Below, one piece after another: positions 43,221 through 54,900 of a stretch of 64,000 nt of DNA. A model generated the notes under the pieces. It was given only the letters and a program-made list of their open reading frames with translations. It was not told the DNA's origin and did not search any database. Origin of the DNA: Lagopus muta (Eukaryota > Chordata > Aves > Galliformes > Phasianidae); NCBI RefSeq assembly GCF_023343835.1, contig NC_064433.1, positions 180,871,777 to 180,935,776 on the forward strand, read 5' to 3'. Both the position numbers and the translations under genes were made by a program. Every line of letters begins with the position of its first letter. Position 1 is the stretch's first letter.

Positions 43221-45394
43221 TTGAACTTTTGAACTTTTTGTTAACCTTTTCTTCGCAGCGTTGCCTGATACGTGCTGCTGTGGGAGAGGTTGAGTGGTGT
43301 CCGCTTGCGCTTCGGTCTCTGAAAGTCACGGGGGAACAACGGGAGGAAGGCAAAACCGAGTGCAAATTTCCACCAACGTGTGTCAGCGCATACAGAAAGC
43401 TGAAAACTTCCGCAGCGGGTGCTGCCAGATCGTGGTATGACATTTCCTCTGGAGAAACAGCAAGCAGAAGATGAGAAAGCCCCGCTTGGTGTGTGTGGTG
43501 TCAGAATGATGGCAGGGCGTTCGCACCGCTGGGAGCTGCAGCGTAGAAACGCAGCAGGCGTTGCTGAAGGGTTCGTTATGACTCTGCCGGTAACCTCTTG
43601 TGGCTGTTCCAGTAAGGTGGATTTGTGGACGATTCATCTCTCTTCTAAAATGGGTTCGAATTTTCTGTCACGTGTGATGACATTGATAATATGTCAGCGT
43701 GATGACATTGATAATATGTCAGATTTCGAACGTGTATAGCTGCAGTCAGGTAGTGCTAAAGCACCATGACATTTCACTTAACTCCAGACGTAGAAAAGCT
43801 TCTCATTTCACCAGTTAATTCAGAAAAAGCTTTTTTAAAGTAAATTTATCAGATCTCCGAGGTGTCACCTTAAGGAAGCTCCTGACATTCAGAAGACAAC
43901 ACTGATGCTGGAAAAATGGAGATAACTCCAGAAGTGCCATATTTGAAGGAGGATCAGGTGTGGGATTTCACGTCTGTTGGACACAGGGAATTCAGTATCA
44001 CATAAGGAACTGAGCTCTGTATGTGCACGTATGGTTTAAATTCTGCTTTCCTATGAAAAAGATGGTGATGTTCCTATACTTCAGGCAGGCATTCCCAAAT
44101 GAAGTTATACTGAATTCATTTCTGTCCATTCCAGGAGGCTTCTTGACTTTTAACCAAACATTCTCCAAAAGTCAGTGTTCCTCTTTAACTCCATCCTGCA
44201 GCTTCCTGCCTGTGCCATCCCAGCCACATCCCTGCCCTTTGCTCCTCCATACCCTTTGGCTTCCTCCGGATTCTGCAATAGAAACTGCCCTTTCCTCCCC
44301 TCCCAGGCTCCAGGCAAGCAGTTTCAGGCTCTGCCTTTCTGCTAGGCAAGCATCATGTTGCATTAAGGAAGAAGAGAGGGGGAGGAATGGAAAAGCAGGC
44401 TAAAACACATATAATAGCAGAAATAGTGTAGCTGGCCTGAGCTGCCAGCCTTCTTTTGCTTGCTCTGACTCTTGAGAATAGTAGCAGCTCCCCTAGTTCT
44501 CCTTTCCCAGCATTTCCTTTGCAATTACAAGGAAAAGAGACGAGGGAGCTTTTCCTGCCTTCTTAGTGATGGATGGTCCTTTCTTCAAAGGACATGAGCT
44601 CAGAGATAACTAAAGGTTTATTTTTAGGACTGAAATTCATGAGGTGTGATGCGTTATCAGCAGCATCCTGAGTCTGGCTTCAGCATCAGGTGAGGGAACT
44701 CCAAAGGCAGGGAGAGAAGCACAGCAGTGCTTCAGACGGATACAAGCTGACAGCAGTAGGCTTGAACTTTGGTTCTGAGCCTGTGGTATGGCATGATGGG
44801 GCTGTTCCTTTCACCTGCTGCCTCAGACTTCAAAGATCACAGTTGGACTGATAAACAAGATGCTCTAATCTGCAGATTATTTGCTCTGGAGAAGAGGCGG
44901 AAGGCTGATAAAGCTCTCCTCAACTGAAGAGAATTCTGCTTTCTGAGCAAGTCCCATGCACTCATAGAGGTCACAGTGCTAATAAAAGCGTGACTGCCAC
45001 ATTACCGGTGCTTGCGAAAATAAACCTAATGACAGTGTTGACTGAAATAGCGAAGGTGATATAGCTGGTTTCTGGAGGCGGAACACAGTGACCCTGCAGC
45101 ATGTGTGCATTAAGAATGCCAGCAATGAGTAGGTCGGACAGCCCAAGAAGCATCTGATACAACTGCACATCCAGAAATCTTCTCCAGGGGGCCTGATGAA
45201 TGTAAATCTCCCCATGCTGCGATTCTTCTCTGCTTTGTTCTCCAGTTTATTGTTTCCACAGCGCTAAGACATCTTCCTTTAATGGTGCCTCTGTCACATA
45301 TCCCTAAACAGCTCTGAAGAGAGGAAGGTGAAAAGGCGGTGTTGTTTCCCTTTCCCATTGCTACTGCTTTTCTCTCCATTACATTTAATCCCTT
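43221..45394. other. Intergenic DNA upstream of the cIAP gene
   Basis: No gene recognised. Contains a 25-bp tandem duplication (43674-43722). A splice-acceptor-like TTTTCTTCGCAG at about 43246 could belong to a divergent non-coding transcript from the CpG island, but nothing else supports this. Confidence 0.45.
43674..43722 (+). repeat. 25-bp tandem duplication
   Basis: Two adjacent copies of a 25-base unit beginning GTGATGACATTGATAATATG at 43674 and 43699, identical over 24 bases. Each unit contains an inverted pair TGACAT and ATGTCA seven bases apart. Confidence 0.95.
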
Positions 45395-45805
45395 TAAGTA
45401 CTGGAAGGCTGCAGTGTGGTCTCCCTGGAACCTTCTCCAGGCTGAACATGTTTAGCTATCTCAGGCCTTCATAGGGGACATGCTCCAGCCCTCTGATCAT
45501 CTTCGTGGTCTGCTTCTGGACCCACTCCAGATGGGGCCTCACAAGGGCTGAGTAGTGGGGACAGTCACCTTTCCTCCTTCTGCTGGTCACCCTCTTTTGA
45601 TGGAGCCCAGGATAGAGTTGGCCTTCTGAGCTGCCAGTGCTCACTGCTGGCTCATGTCCATCTGTTCATCCACCAGAACCCCCAAGTACTTCTCGGCAGA
45701 GCTGCTCTCAATGAATTCTTCTCCCAGTCTGTACACACATCAGGGATTGCCCCAACCCAGGTACAGCACCTTGCACGTGGCCTTATTGAACACCATTCTT
45801 AAGAT
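45395..45805 (-). mobile_element. CR1 LINE internal fragment, reverse
   Basis: Antisense CR1 lacking its 3' end: TACTGGAAGGCTGCAGTG, GGTCTCCCTGGAACCTTCTC, CTTCTGGACCCACTCCAG, TGGTCACCCTCTTTTGATGG, CACCAGAACCCCCAAGTAC, GTACAGCACCTTGCACGTGG. It covers the ORF2 region upstream of that seen in most other copies here and is not coding. Confidence 0.9.
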
Positions 45806-48384
45806 GGAAACTTACCTGCATGCTCTGTGAGATCCGGTGCCCTCCTGACATCCCTGTTTGGAGAAGCAAAGCTGGAAAATTGCCAGAATGAGAGGAAGAC
45901 ACCTTTTTGTAGCAAAGACCATTGTCACCAATTTAAGCAACAGGCACCCACCCGGCCTCAGTCTTTGATAGTAGCCATGAGGACTGAATCCCAAGCAACA
46001 AAGATGCTTTTATGAAGAATGAATCACAGGATCTCAGTTATCCATTTCCCATGTCAGGAGGGTTCTGACATTCAGCCTCTTTAATGTATTTGTCTGTTCT
46101 TTGCCATTTCCTACCAATAATCCTCCCATGGGATCCCAACCCACCCAGATGAAAAGCCACAATTCAGGACATTAATGCACCCATTCCTTGGATTGGGAAG
46201 TGAGCCCACCATCAGTGGTCCTGCTGTCACATTCTGGGCAGCAAAAAAAATGCAACCTTAGCCCCACAGCCAGCGGCAAAGGATGCAGAAGAACTCTTCT
46301 GCAGGGACATTTGGGATGTCCTTGAAGAGGCTGCACATCCTGAAGAACAGGTTCCTTTATGCCTGGAGGGCTGACTGCTGGGACATGAGACTGCGTAAGC
46401 TCGGTCTTTCTAAATTCACTGGCCTTTAAGGTGGGAACCCCCTTACTTGTATGTGCAAATATTAACATTGATTTTAATCTCAGATGTTCTCTGGAGATAC
46501 AAGCAGCTCAAAGCAGCAAATTCATCATGTCTGTGTTACCAAGGATGAGAAACAACATAATCTGCAGTTTCAGTTATACTGCTCAGGTCTTTAATAATAG
46601 TCAAGAATGTGCCCCTAGTTCCTTTTATGTTTTAGGGGAAAACATTCAATTAGGTGAAGAAAAAATACTCCCTAGAACTTAAGATGTATTACTTCAATTA
46701 TATTTACGGCCTCCTTGGATGTCATTGTATAGAATCTACATAAAGTATCTAAAGTATTATTATATAAAGTATTCCAAGCTGCTTTAGGAGCAGGAGGCAA
46801 AATATTTTTCCAAAGCCTCACAATACTTCATCAGGAAGCCATGCAACCCAGCCAGAGAATGGAGACCCTGTGCCTGCTCTTTGCGAGCCTAAACCCGCCT
46901 ATAAAACTCTGTGCTTGTTTTAAAAAGGACAAAGAATTGCTATCAGCTAGTGTTCACATTTTTCAGCTTCCAAAAGGTATCAAATGCCTCTGTGCAGTGT
47001 GTTCTGTCAGCTGTGCTGATGCTAATTATTTTAAATTTAGAGTCGGTAGCTGCTACTCGCAGTTCATAGGCATCATTGACCCCTTTCCAGGAGTACAGAG
47101 GGAGATATTGCATGCTAAACTGATCTAAGTTGGCAATTAGCATGCCAGAAAAGAACAGTGAGCAAATTTTCTTTGCAACACGTGGTTTCTCAGATGATGA
47201 AATGGGGGGAAAAAAAAACAGATTTAAGGGAAATTTAGGGTATGTCAGATTGAGACAGAATATTAACTCCAGATAAAGTATCAGGACCTATTTGTTTTTC
47301 CAAATCCCAGGAGAAGAGTTCTGACATCTTGTAGGCATTACATCAGACAAGCTGATAATCTGTGTGAATGAAAACTGCTTCCCACTTCTCTCCAACTAAA
47401 CACAGCAACAGGGCACCTACGTCTGGACCAGCAATACCTATTACTGTATCTTTTTTAATGAGACTATTAGTCACATTTGGGCATGTAGCAAATGAGAAAA
47501 AAATAGCCTCGTGAAGGACAAATATATCTAGATAGAAGGGCATCGTGACTCATTGTAGTAACCTCAAATGTTTAAGCAAAAAACAAAAAAGAAGAAGAAC
47601 AAAAAACCCCACAGCCTACATCTCAGCGCTCCTGTACTGAAGGTCAGTACATTCAACATCTGGAAAGTTTCTGCTAGCTTTGCAGCCCAACAGAGTTTTG
47701 CTTTGCACATCCTCCTACGCAAAAGATCGCAAGTGTAAATGTTAAAGTTTACCTAAATCTGTTGTGGGCTTTATTTTGTCATATTTACTGCAAAGAATAC
47801 ATTCTCCTGTAAGCCATAATTGGTCTCCAGAAGATATCAAAGCCACTCTGATTAAGCGGAGGCTTTTAAATCAATTAGAAACTCCTTCACTGTTACTTGT
47901 TTGGAGAATAAAAAATGAGCTGGAATGAGCTGCAGGAAAATTTTGGCAAATACTGCGATAGTTTCCCCTTTTAGATTTTAGAGCTGTTGACTTTTCCAAG
48001 TTTCATTCTCTGTTTATAGGAAGACAATTAGATTCAGCAAGAGAAAAGAACATGAAAAATGCCAAAAGAGATAACTGCACTAAAGTGATCCGAGTTTAAG
48101 TGGGAGAGGGAACCAAATATACCATGAGAATCAAAAGGCTGCTCTTTGGCTGTATCCATTTGCTGAAGTTCGGAGCTGCTCATCCTTAATAATACCTTAC
48201 CCAAAGGTACTATCTTTTTAAACAGCAAGTTGTCTGACTCAAAGTTACTTCCTGCTATCGAATTAAGAACGTGTCTATAGGTCTTATTTCCTTCCATTTA
48301 TTGCCCTTCATCTCTGCATGCTTTAGATCCTTCCCGCAGCCTTCAGTTTGCTTTAGCTGAACTAACTATTGCTATGTACAGTCT
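45806..48384. other. Intergenic DNA, nothing recognised
   Basis: No supported gene or named repeat. The AT-rich stretch at 47.69-47.96 kb contains homeodomain-like TAAT/ATTA cores and could be a conserved non-coding element, but that cannot be judged without comparison. Confidence 0.4.
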
Positions 48385-48945
48385 TGACAAGTGTTGTGGC
48401 TTTGGCTGGAATGGAGTATTCTCATAGAGGCTTGTATGGTGCTGTGTTTTGGATGTAAGATGAGAACAATGTTGATCACACACCAATGGTTAATTGTTGC
48501 TGAACAGTGCTGCACAGAGCCCAGGATGTTTCAGCTTCTCACACGTGAGCAGTGGAGCGTCACAAGGAGCTGGGAGAGGGCAGAACGCACACACTGACTC
48601 GAACTGGTCAAAGGGATATCCTGTACAGAATGGCGTCACACTGAGCAATCAAAGCTGGGGTAAAGAAGGGGGAAGGTGTCATGGGAGTGATGGCATTTGG
48701 CTTCCCTAGAAAGCACTACAAGTGAGCCCTGCTTTCCTGGGAGTGGCTGAACATCTGCCTGCTGATGGGAAGTACCAACTGAATTCCTTGCTTTGCTTCG
48801 CTTCAATGTACAGCTTTTGCTTTACCTGGTGAACTGCCTTTCTTTATCTCAACCCCCAGTTCTCGTGCTTCTGCAGTTTCTGATCCTCTCCCCCATCCCA
48901 TCGGAGCAGAGTGAGCAGGCAGCTGTGTGCCTGCTGGCTTTAACC
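48385..48945 (+). mobile_element. ERV-type LTR, + strand, degenerate
   Basis: A long LTR-like block with features in the expected order: U3 start (GTGTTTTGGATGTAAGATGAG near 48442), GGAGCTGGGAGAGGGCAGA, GTCAAAGGGATATCCTG, a CRE-like GGCGTCA, a decayed TATA region (AATCAAAGCTGGGG), GAGCCCTGCTTTCCTGGGAG, CTGAACATCTGCCTG, TTTTGCTTTACCTGGTGAAC, TTTATCTCAACCCCCAGTTC and a CCCCATCCCATCGGAGCAG tail. I recognise this as a common avian ERVL-like LTR. The last bases are replaced by a CR1 fragment. No retroviral genes follow. Confidence 0.6.
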
Positions 48946-49134
48946 GGCTGCCCAGAGAGGCTGTGGATGCCCCATCCCTGGAGGTGTTTAAGGCCTGGTT
49001 CGATGGGGCCCTGGGCAATCTGATTTAGTACTTGGACTAGTGGTTGGCAGCCCTGTCTGCAGCAGGGGGAGATGGAAATTGATGGTGCTTGAAGTCTTCC
49101 AACCCGAGCCATTCTGATTCTATAATTCTATGAA
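48946..49134 (+). mobile_element. CR1 LINE 3' end
   Basis: GGCTGCCCAGAGAGGCTGTG, GATGCCCCATCCCTGGAGGT, ATGGGGCCCTGGGCAATCTG, TTCCAACCCGAGCCATTC, ending TTCTATAATTCTATGAA. Short 5'-truncated copy abutting the LTR. Confidence 0.93.
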
Positions 49135-49535
49135 TTACATCACAAGAGACCTTTTGACACCCACATGAGGCACAAAGGGTTCAAGGTGATGACAGATTGA
49201 AGTGTGCAGTATGTTAGACCAAATCTATAGAAGTTACAGCTGTTTGCTGCTAATTTGCAGGCTCCTGTCCTTGCCACAGGACTTGCTTTCCTTACTGCAT
49301 GTTGGAGTCAGTACTTGTTAGTGGCTGCTTTTGCTTCTACTGTTTGCTTCACTCCTTATCATCTTGCCTTTCTGTGCCTGGGAACATTCTGATAACAGCT
49401 GTGGCCAGCAGCCTGGCCTGGCAGCTGGCCGAGGCATTTCTGCTGCTCCTGTGCTGCTGTACTGGATGGCAACTGCAAACTGATCTCAAGTCAAGGGTCT
49501 GTGACCCACGGACAAGTCCACATGGGAGCATGTAC
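49135..49535. other. Sequence between CR1 and minisatellite
   Basis: Not recognised. May be degraded ERV or host DNA. Confidence 0.35.
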
Positions 49536-49990
49536 GCTCCAACGTGATAAGACACAGATAAGTTCACTGTGGAGTATGTACATGCCAAAGTGTCTGCGGC
49601 CATGGAGATATCCACGCTGCAGCAGGTATACTTTGCAGTGCCTCTGGATGAGGCCATGCCAGGATACCTTGAAGCCTCTGTGGCTGTGGATAATACAACA
49701 GAACAGTGTCTGAAGGGACCTCTGAGGGATATATGGCCAATGGACAAGGCCTCGCCAGAGACACACCTCCAGATGAATGTGTCTGTGGATGAGTCCATGC
49801 TGCAGAAGAGGTTGTGGTCCATCAGTAAGCCCACACCAGAACAGGTAGACCTCAAAGCACCTGTGGATAACTCCGTGATACAGTAGGTAGATCTCTGAAG
49901 GGACTGTGGCTCATGGATTAGACCTTGCCAGAACAGGTATGCATCTAAGGAACTTTGGCCAACAGAGAAGCACAGGCTGGAGCAGAGGTG
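49536..49990 (+). repeat. Degenerate minisatellite of ERV/LTR origin
   Basis: Loosely repeated blocks around words such as CCTCTGNGGATNANNCCATGC and CNNGAACAGGTA, spaced about 45-65 bases (for example 49640, 49676, 49775, 49860, 49905). It ends GCTGGAGCAGAGGTGAAGGGAG. This resembles the tandemly repeated leader that accompanies the same avian LTR family. It produces a 228-codon reverse open frame (49349-50035) that I regard as spurious. Confidence 0.5.
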
Positions 49991-50039
49991 AAGGGAGGAG
50001 TTCATTGCAATGTTAAACCCTATATCCTGGTCCAAAAGG

Positions 50040-50300
50040 ACAAAGGGTGGAGATGGTAATGGCTAAAGCTTTAGACTGTTGGAACCCATACTGTGAATTG
50101 CAGGACTTTTGTACTTCACATGCTGCCCTGCTGGTGAGGAGCTGGGGGTACAGCAGGAGCTGGGAGGGACAGAGCCAGAACAGTGGACCCAAAGTGGCCG
50201 AAGGTATATCCCGTACTGTATGGCATCACTCTGAGCAGTAAAAGCTGGGGTAAAGGAGAAGGAAGGAGCGTATATTGGGATTGAGTCATAGCTGTGAGAA
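50040..50300 (+). mobile_element. Second LTR U3 fragment, + strand
   Basis: Repeats the promoter part of the LTR at 48.4 kb: GAGCTGGGAGGGACAGAGCC, AAGTGGCCGAAGGTATATCC, GGCATCACTCTGAGCAGTAA, AAGCTGGGGTAAAGGAGAAG. It is about 1.6 kb downstream in the same orientation. Truncated after U3. Confidence 0.6.
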
Positions 50301-51588
50301 AGTGTTCTGTTTAAAATTATGACGACATCAGAAAGTGTATCAGAGCTTTCAAATGTCACTTCAGTACATGGGAATTCACTAACTTCCAAAAGTCAGCATT
50401 AAAAGACCAACTTCAGCTTTATGTTCCCATGTACAAAATAAAGCCCTAATTCCACGAGAGATGAGAGCTATGTTCCTGAGTTCCCAGTGCAGCAATGGGG
50501 AACTGATCTGTGGTTTGAAACTACATACCAACGAGCTAGCAGAAATGCTCTTCACAAACTGATGACGCCATAAACCATCAGTAGAATCTACTTGAATAAT
50601 GGTGCGCAAACATTTGTAGCAGATGTGGGATCTGATGATAGGAGTGGGAAATACTTAGGTTAATTCTGCTAATGAACGACAGTAAAAGTGCAGCCTGAGA
50701 GAAGCTGGACTTTTCCTTTGAGGGTTCTGCTGTGTAATCCTATGTTCTGTAAGAGCATGTTGGGAAATGAGAAGAATCGCCATTTTAATGAAAAAAATGG
50801 TGAGCTGAGTTTGCTTTCAAATTTCCCCAAATTTGATATGAAAGCAGCAGAACGGGCAGATAGGTACATTCTCATATGAGAACAAACAAACAAACAAAAA
50901 AAGGACGAGATAAACCCAATGCTAAAATCAGGCTGCACAGTCACTTTTGTTTTCCCCAGTGGAGCAGGAAGGAGGATCTCTCCTCTGCTGGTGTGCTCAT
51001 TCAGAAGGCTCACTGCAGACTGAGTCTGGGTGTGCTGTTTAGTTACATGTGATAGTCCAAAAGTCACTCAACTTCTTGTTTTTTGAACAAAGCTTTGGGG
51101 GAAATTTTTTTTTATCCTAATAGAAACATTTTGGGGCCAGAAACTCAGAGTGGCAGCCGGAGTGGCTTTGTTCATTCCCCACAGTGCCACAGAGAGGATG
51201 CAATAGCTTTGGAAAGGCAAAGGGCTGTTTATTACTGTGGAGCAGTTGTCAGCAGAGACCATTATTGGCTGGAGAAGTGCTGAAAATCTCTGGGATCAAA
51301 GTAGTGTTATCCTGTCCTTCCATTAGGTGAGATAGAAGAAACAAAACACCTCATTGCTAGCATAGAGAAGGAATATTTGCACCAAAAAGGAGAGTTGATA
51401 AAATGTGATTGTACAGCACATAGTATCTTCAATAAGAAGCCCCGTCTCTGAGGCTATTTGATGCCCTTATTTTACAAAATACTAATATCCTATCCTCTAA
51501 TCAGACTTTGCTAATAGTGGAGAGTTTCCTGCCAAGGGCTGGCAGAGGGGAGGTTCATGTGTCTCAATATCGAATGTTTCCAATCCTG
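50301..51588. other. Intergenic DNA, nothing recognised
   Basis: Only a short AAAC-type simple run near 50882-50900. No supported gene. Confidence 0.45.
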
Positions 51589-51951
51589 GCTTGGAGAAGA
51601 GAAGGCTCCAGGGAGACCTCATTGTGGCCTTCCTGTATTTGAAACAGGAGGGGGGATGACTGTTTACAAGGGTGGATAGTGATAGGACAAGGGGGAATGG
51701 TTTTAAATTGAGACAGGGGAGGTTTAGGTTAGATATTAGGAGGAAGTTTTTCACACAGACGGTGGTGACACACTGGAACAGGTTGCCCAAGGAGGCTGTG
51801 GATGCCCCATCCCTGGAGGCATTCAAGGCCAGGCTGGATGTGGCTCTGGGCAGCCTGGTCTGGTGGTTGGTGACCCTGCACATAGCAGGGGGTTGAAAGT
51901 GGACGATCACTGTGGATCTTTTCATCCCAGGCCATTCTATGATTCTGTGAT
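51589..51951 (+). mobile_element. CR1 LINE 3' fragment, near twin of the 4.7 kb copy
   Basis: Sense CR1 with GGGAGACCTCATTGTGGCC, GTTTACAAGGGTGGATAGTG, GAGACAGGGGAGGTTTAGG, GGAGGCTGTGGATGCCCC and the long GGCAGCCTGGTCTGGTGGTT segment, ending ATTCTATGATTCTGTGATT. Base for base it closely follows the copy at 4705-5206, including the unusual GCACATAGCAGGGGGTTG, so both belong to one young subfamily. Confidence 0.94.
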
Positions 51952-54900
51952 TGTTCAGCACACAGCATCCTTTCTAGCACGACCTACACGTTGAGAAATC
52001 CAAAAAAACTAGCAGTAGTAGGCTTATTAATGGCCGTCTTCACAGTTAACTTTCATCTCATCTGAAATTCTTCTCAATGCAGCTTTGAATGTAACTGTAA
52101 AGGTGGTTTGTGTCTGAGCTTTGTCAAACACATGCTGTAGGTCTCCTGAAAGCCATCTCCTTCCTTGCACACTTGGTTATGAACAAAATCAGCTACTGTG
52201 AGAAAGTACTCAAAATTCAGCAAGTTCTCCTCCTTTGAAAGAATATGTATCAATTTGGCATCTGCCCAGGACTGAAGCAGTTTCTCTTTTTTTCTGTGGG
52301 TCTGAATTTTTCACTTGGAAACAATGGCAGTATTCATTCCTGACCAGTTCATAAGGCTACTCCTTCTAAATAAGAAGCAGGAGTACGAGGTGCCGAGCAT
52401 TTCAGGCCTTAGCACATTCCGTGTTGTGACAATGATTCCCCTTCTGCTCGCTTCCATGGGGTAATTCAAAAAGGACTTTGTTTGGATGTGAAACATTCCA
52501 TGTACATACTTAGTTGCTCAATTCTGAATCCAGACATGTAGACCTATAGGCCAAGGCTTTGTAGAGCAAAATACATTTCTACTGTTCTTTTATTTCTATC
52601 CTGTCAGATCTCTCTTTCCCCTTCCAATTAGCTCCTTTTTATCTAATGCTAATCTTCTGCACACAAAAAAATCCCCACATTTATACAATATCCTGTTTTT
52701 TGCACACTGTTATCTCTTCATTTGCTGCACACAAGTACCCTTCAGCTGACGGGTTGTCAGCTGCATCGTTTGCAGGTTGTCAGGCCTCCCACAGCACAGT
52801 CCAGCCCCAGCAAGAAAGCCTGTAGCTTTTTTCATAGAAGAAGATAAGCTACAAAATTCATTGCAAACCCACTTCTTCTGCTCAATAGTTAGCAGGACAA
52901 AAGACAAGCCTATGCAAAGCAAAGTGTGTTTGTCCCCTGTAATACAACACTATATGATGACAGACACTACAGAAAGCTTTAGAAGGTAGGCATGCTACAG
53001 CAAGTCTGGAAACAAAAGGAACTGCCGACCAGAAAAACTCTTAGAAAACACCAGAAAATAGTGCAAAATTTTACTTTAATGCAAGAGAAGAACAAACTGG
53101 GGTGCAATTAGCAAGAGAGAATCATCTAGTGAAATGCAGGACAGTAAGATAGATACCTCTGAGTTTGTCAGTTTTTATATTCAAATGGAAAGAAGAAAGG
53201 TCTTTTAAGATATTTGATGTGTTTTTCATTAAATCCAGGGTAAAAAAGAGAAAAAAAAAACCAAAAACCCACAACACTTAAAATGTATTACATATCATGA
53301 AATACTATTTTCTCTCTTCAAAGAGGTGAGAGTGTTATGTCACTAGTAAGCCTATTTTGAGTCTGATAACAGAAATTGTTTTCATCTTATGTTTCTATAA
53401 CATCAGAGGGAAAACAATAAAGAAATAAATCAATGGTTGCTGCAGAACTACATGTTTTTCAGTGTGAGGTTTGTGTATCAAAGGCAGGAACCCAATAACT
53501 TTGAAGGGAATCTTTGGTCTGCGTTGGTTATTCTACTGCAGTTTCTAGGAGCTGCACAAGGTACACTGTGTCCTACAGCAGGAAGTTAGAGATAAGCACA
53601 ACAGATCTGTAAATATGTTTGTTTTTTGTGTGTGTGTTGGTTTTTCTTTTTGTTATTACTGTTCGCTTCCACTTTTGTTTCATCAAGGATTTGGTAGAAC
53701 TGCAGAGAAATGAAACTGATCTGTTCGCTGTTGAGAAGAGAACCAGAACCAAAGAAATGACTGGTTTTTTAATGCACTGCTTTGGGATTTTTCTTGAGAG
53801 GACAATCTGGAAAGGGTCATTATTTTACTGGAAGAATGAGCAATGACATTTTCCTAGCAGTACAGTAACAAGTCCCTATCAGTGTCCATTTGGCAGGCCT
53901 GGGCTCAAAGAAGACCATCTGTGTAACCATGGCTCCGGTCCAAAGGAGCCTCTACTTAGCACTGGGCATCCTCCCTACCACTAAGGGCATCACTGTCCCC
54001 CCTACTGCTTGTTGGCTCCATCAGCTCTGATTTACAGGAATCAGTGAGTTAGCTCTCCTCTCCTGATACATCTCATTTTCATTCATGACCAGAAGAGAAA
54101 TTTAAGGAAATTACAGAAAATGGTTCATATGCCATGTGTGAAAATCCAGGCACCCACCTGCTGTGGATGTTTTAGCAGCAATTCTGCTACCTTGTCCTCA
54201 TCCCATATGTCTGACAAACAAAATGCAATTGATGTTGGCTGTTTGGGACAGGGAGAGAGAACATGGTGATAAACTGCAGGAGGGTCTGCAGGAAATCATG
54301 GTACCATACTTCACACATCAGGATTTTGGAAAGCTGAACAGTCTATGGGCTGGTCCACACACACAGAAACTTTTAACTTATGACACACTTATGAAGCACT
54401 GCATGGTGCCAAATATGCAAAAGACAACTACTCAAGCTAATCAGAATGATCTGGCTATTCCCACCAAGAACTATTTTACAGAGCACGATCTATCATGCAG
54501 CATGACAGTGGCATTTCATTGCCAAACAGGCTTCAGTGAATTCATAAATGAGGTTTCAGATTGCTTTCTGGGGAATGAACTTTCTCTGGGATGGGGGCAG
54601 GAAATCTGGCAGGATTCCCCTCAAAGTTTGTGGGAATCATCTTCTGAGGCAAAAGGGATGTGAGAGACCACGGACTGAAGATGGACCTCCCCAGCTTGTG
54701 GAACCACGGGCTCATGGGGTGGAGGCACACCACTGCTGCAAAGCCAGACTGTTTTTGTTGCAAACGTGCTTTTCCAGCAGAACTATCATTAATGGGGAAT
54801 GTCCATCCCAACAGTCGTCACAACTACTGCAGACCACGTATCTACAGAAAGCTGCTATGAAAATAGGGCAGCGACATTGCCAGGTGCTGATATCTTTCCC

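Noticed and set aside
42388..43224. 278-codon + strand frame (and 121-123-codon reverse frames) in the cIAP CpG island
   Set aside because: Pro/Arg/Ala low-complexity composition, no splice context, no domain; typical CpG-island shadow.
49349..50035. 228-codon reverse-strand frame
   Set aside because: It lies over a degenerate tandem repeat next to LTR fragments; repeated stop-free units explain it.
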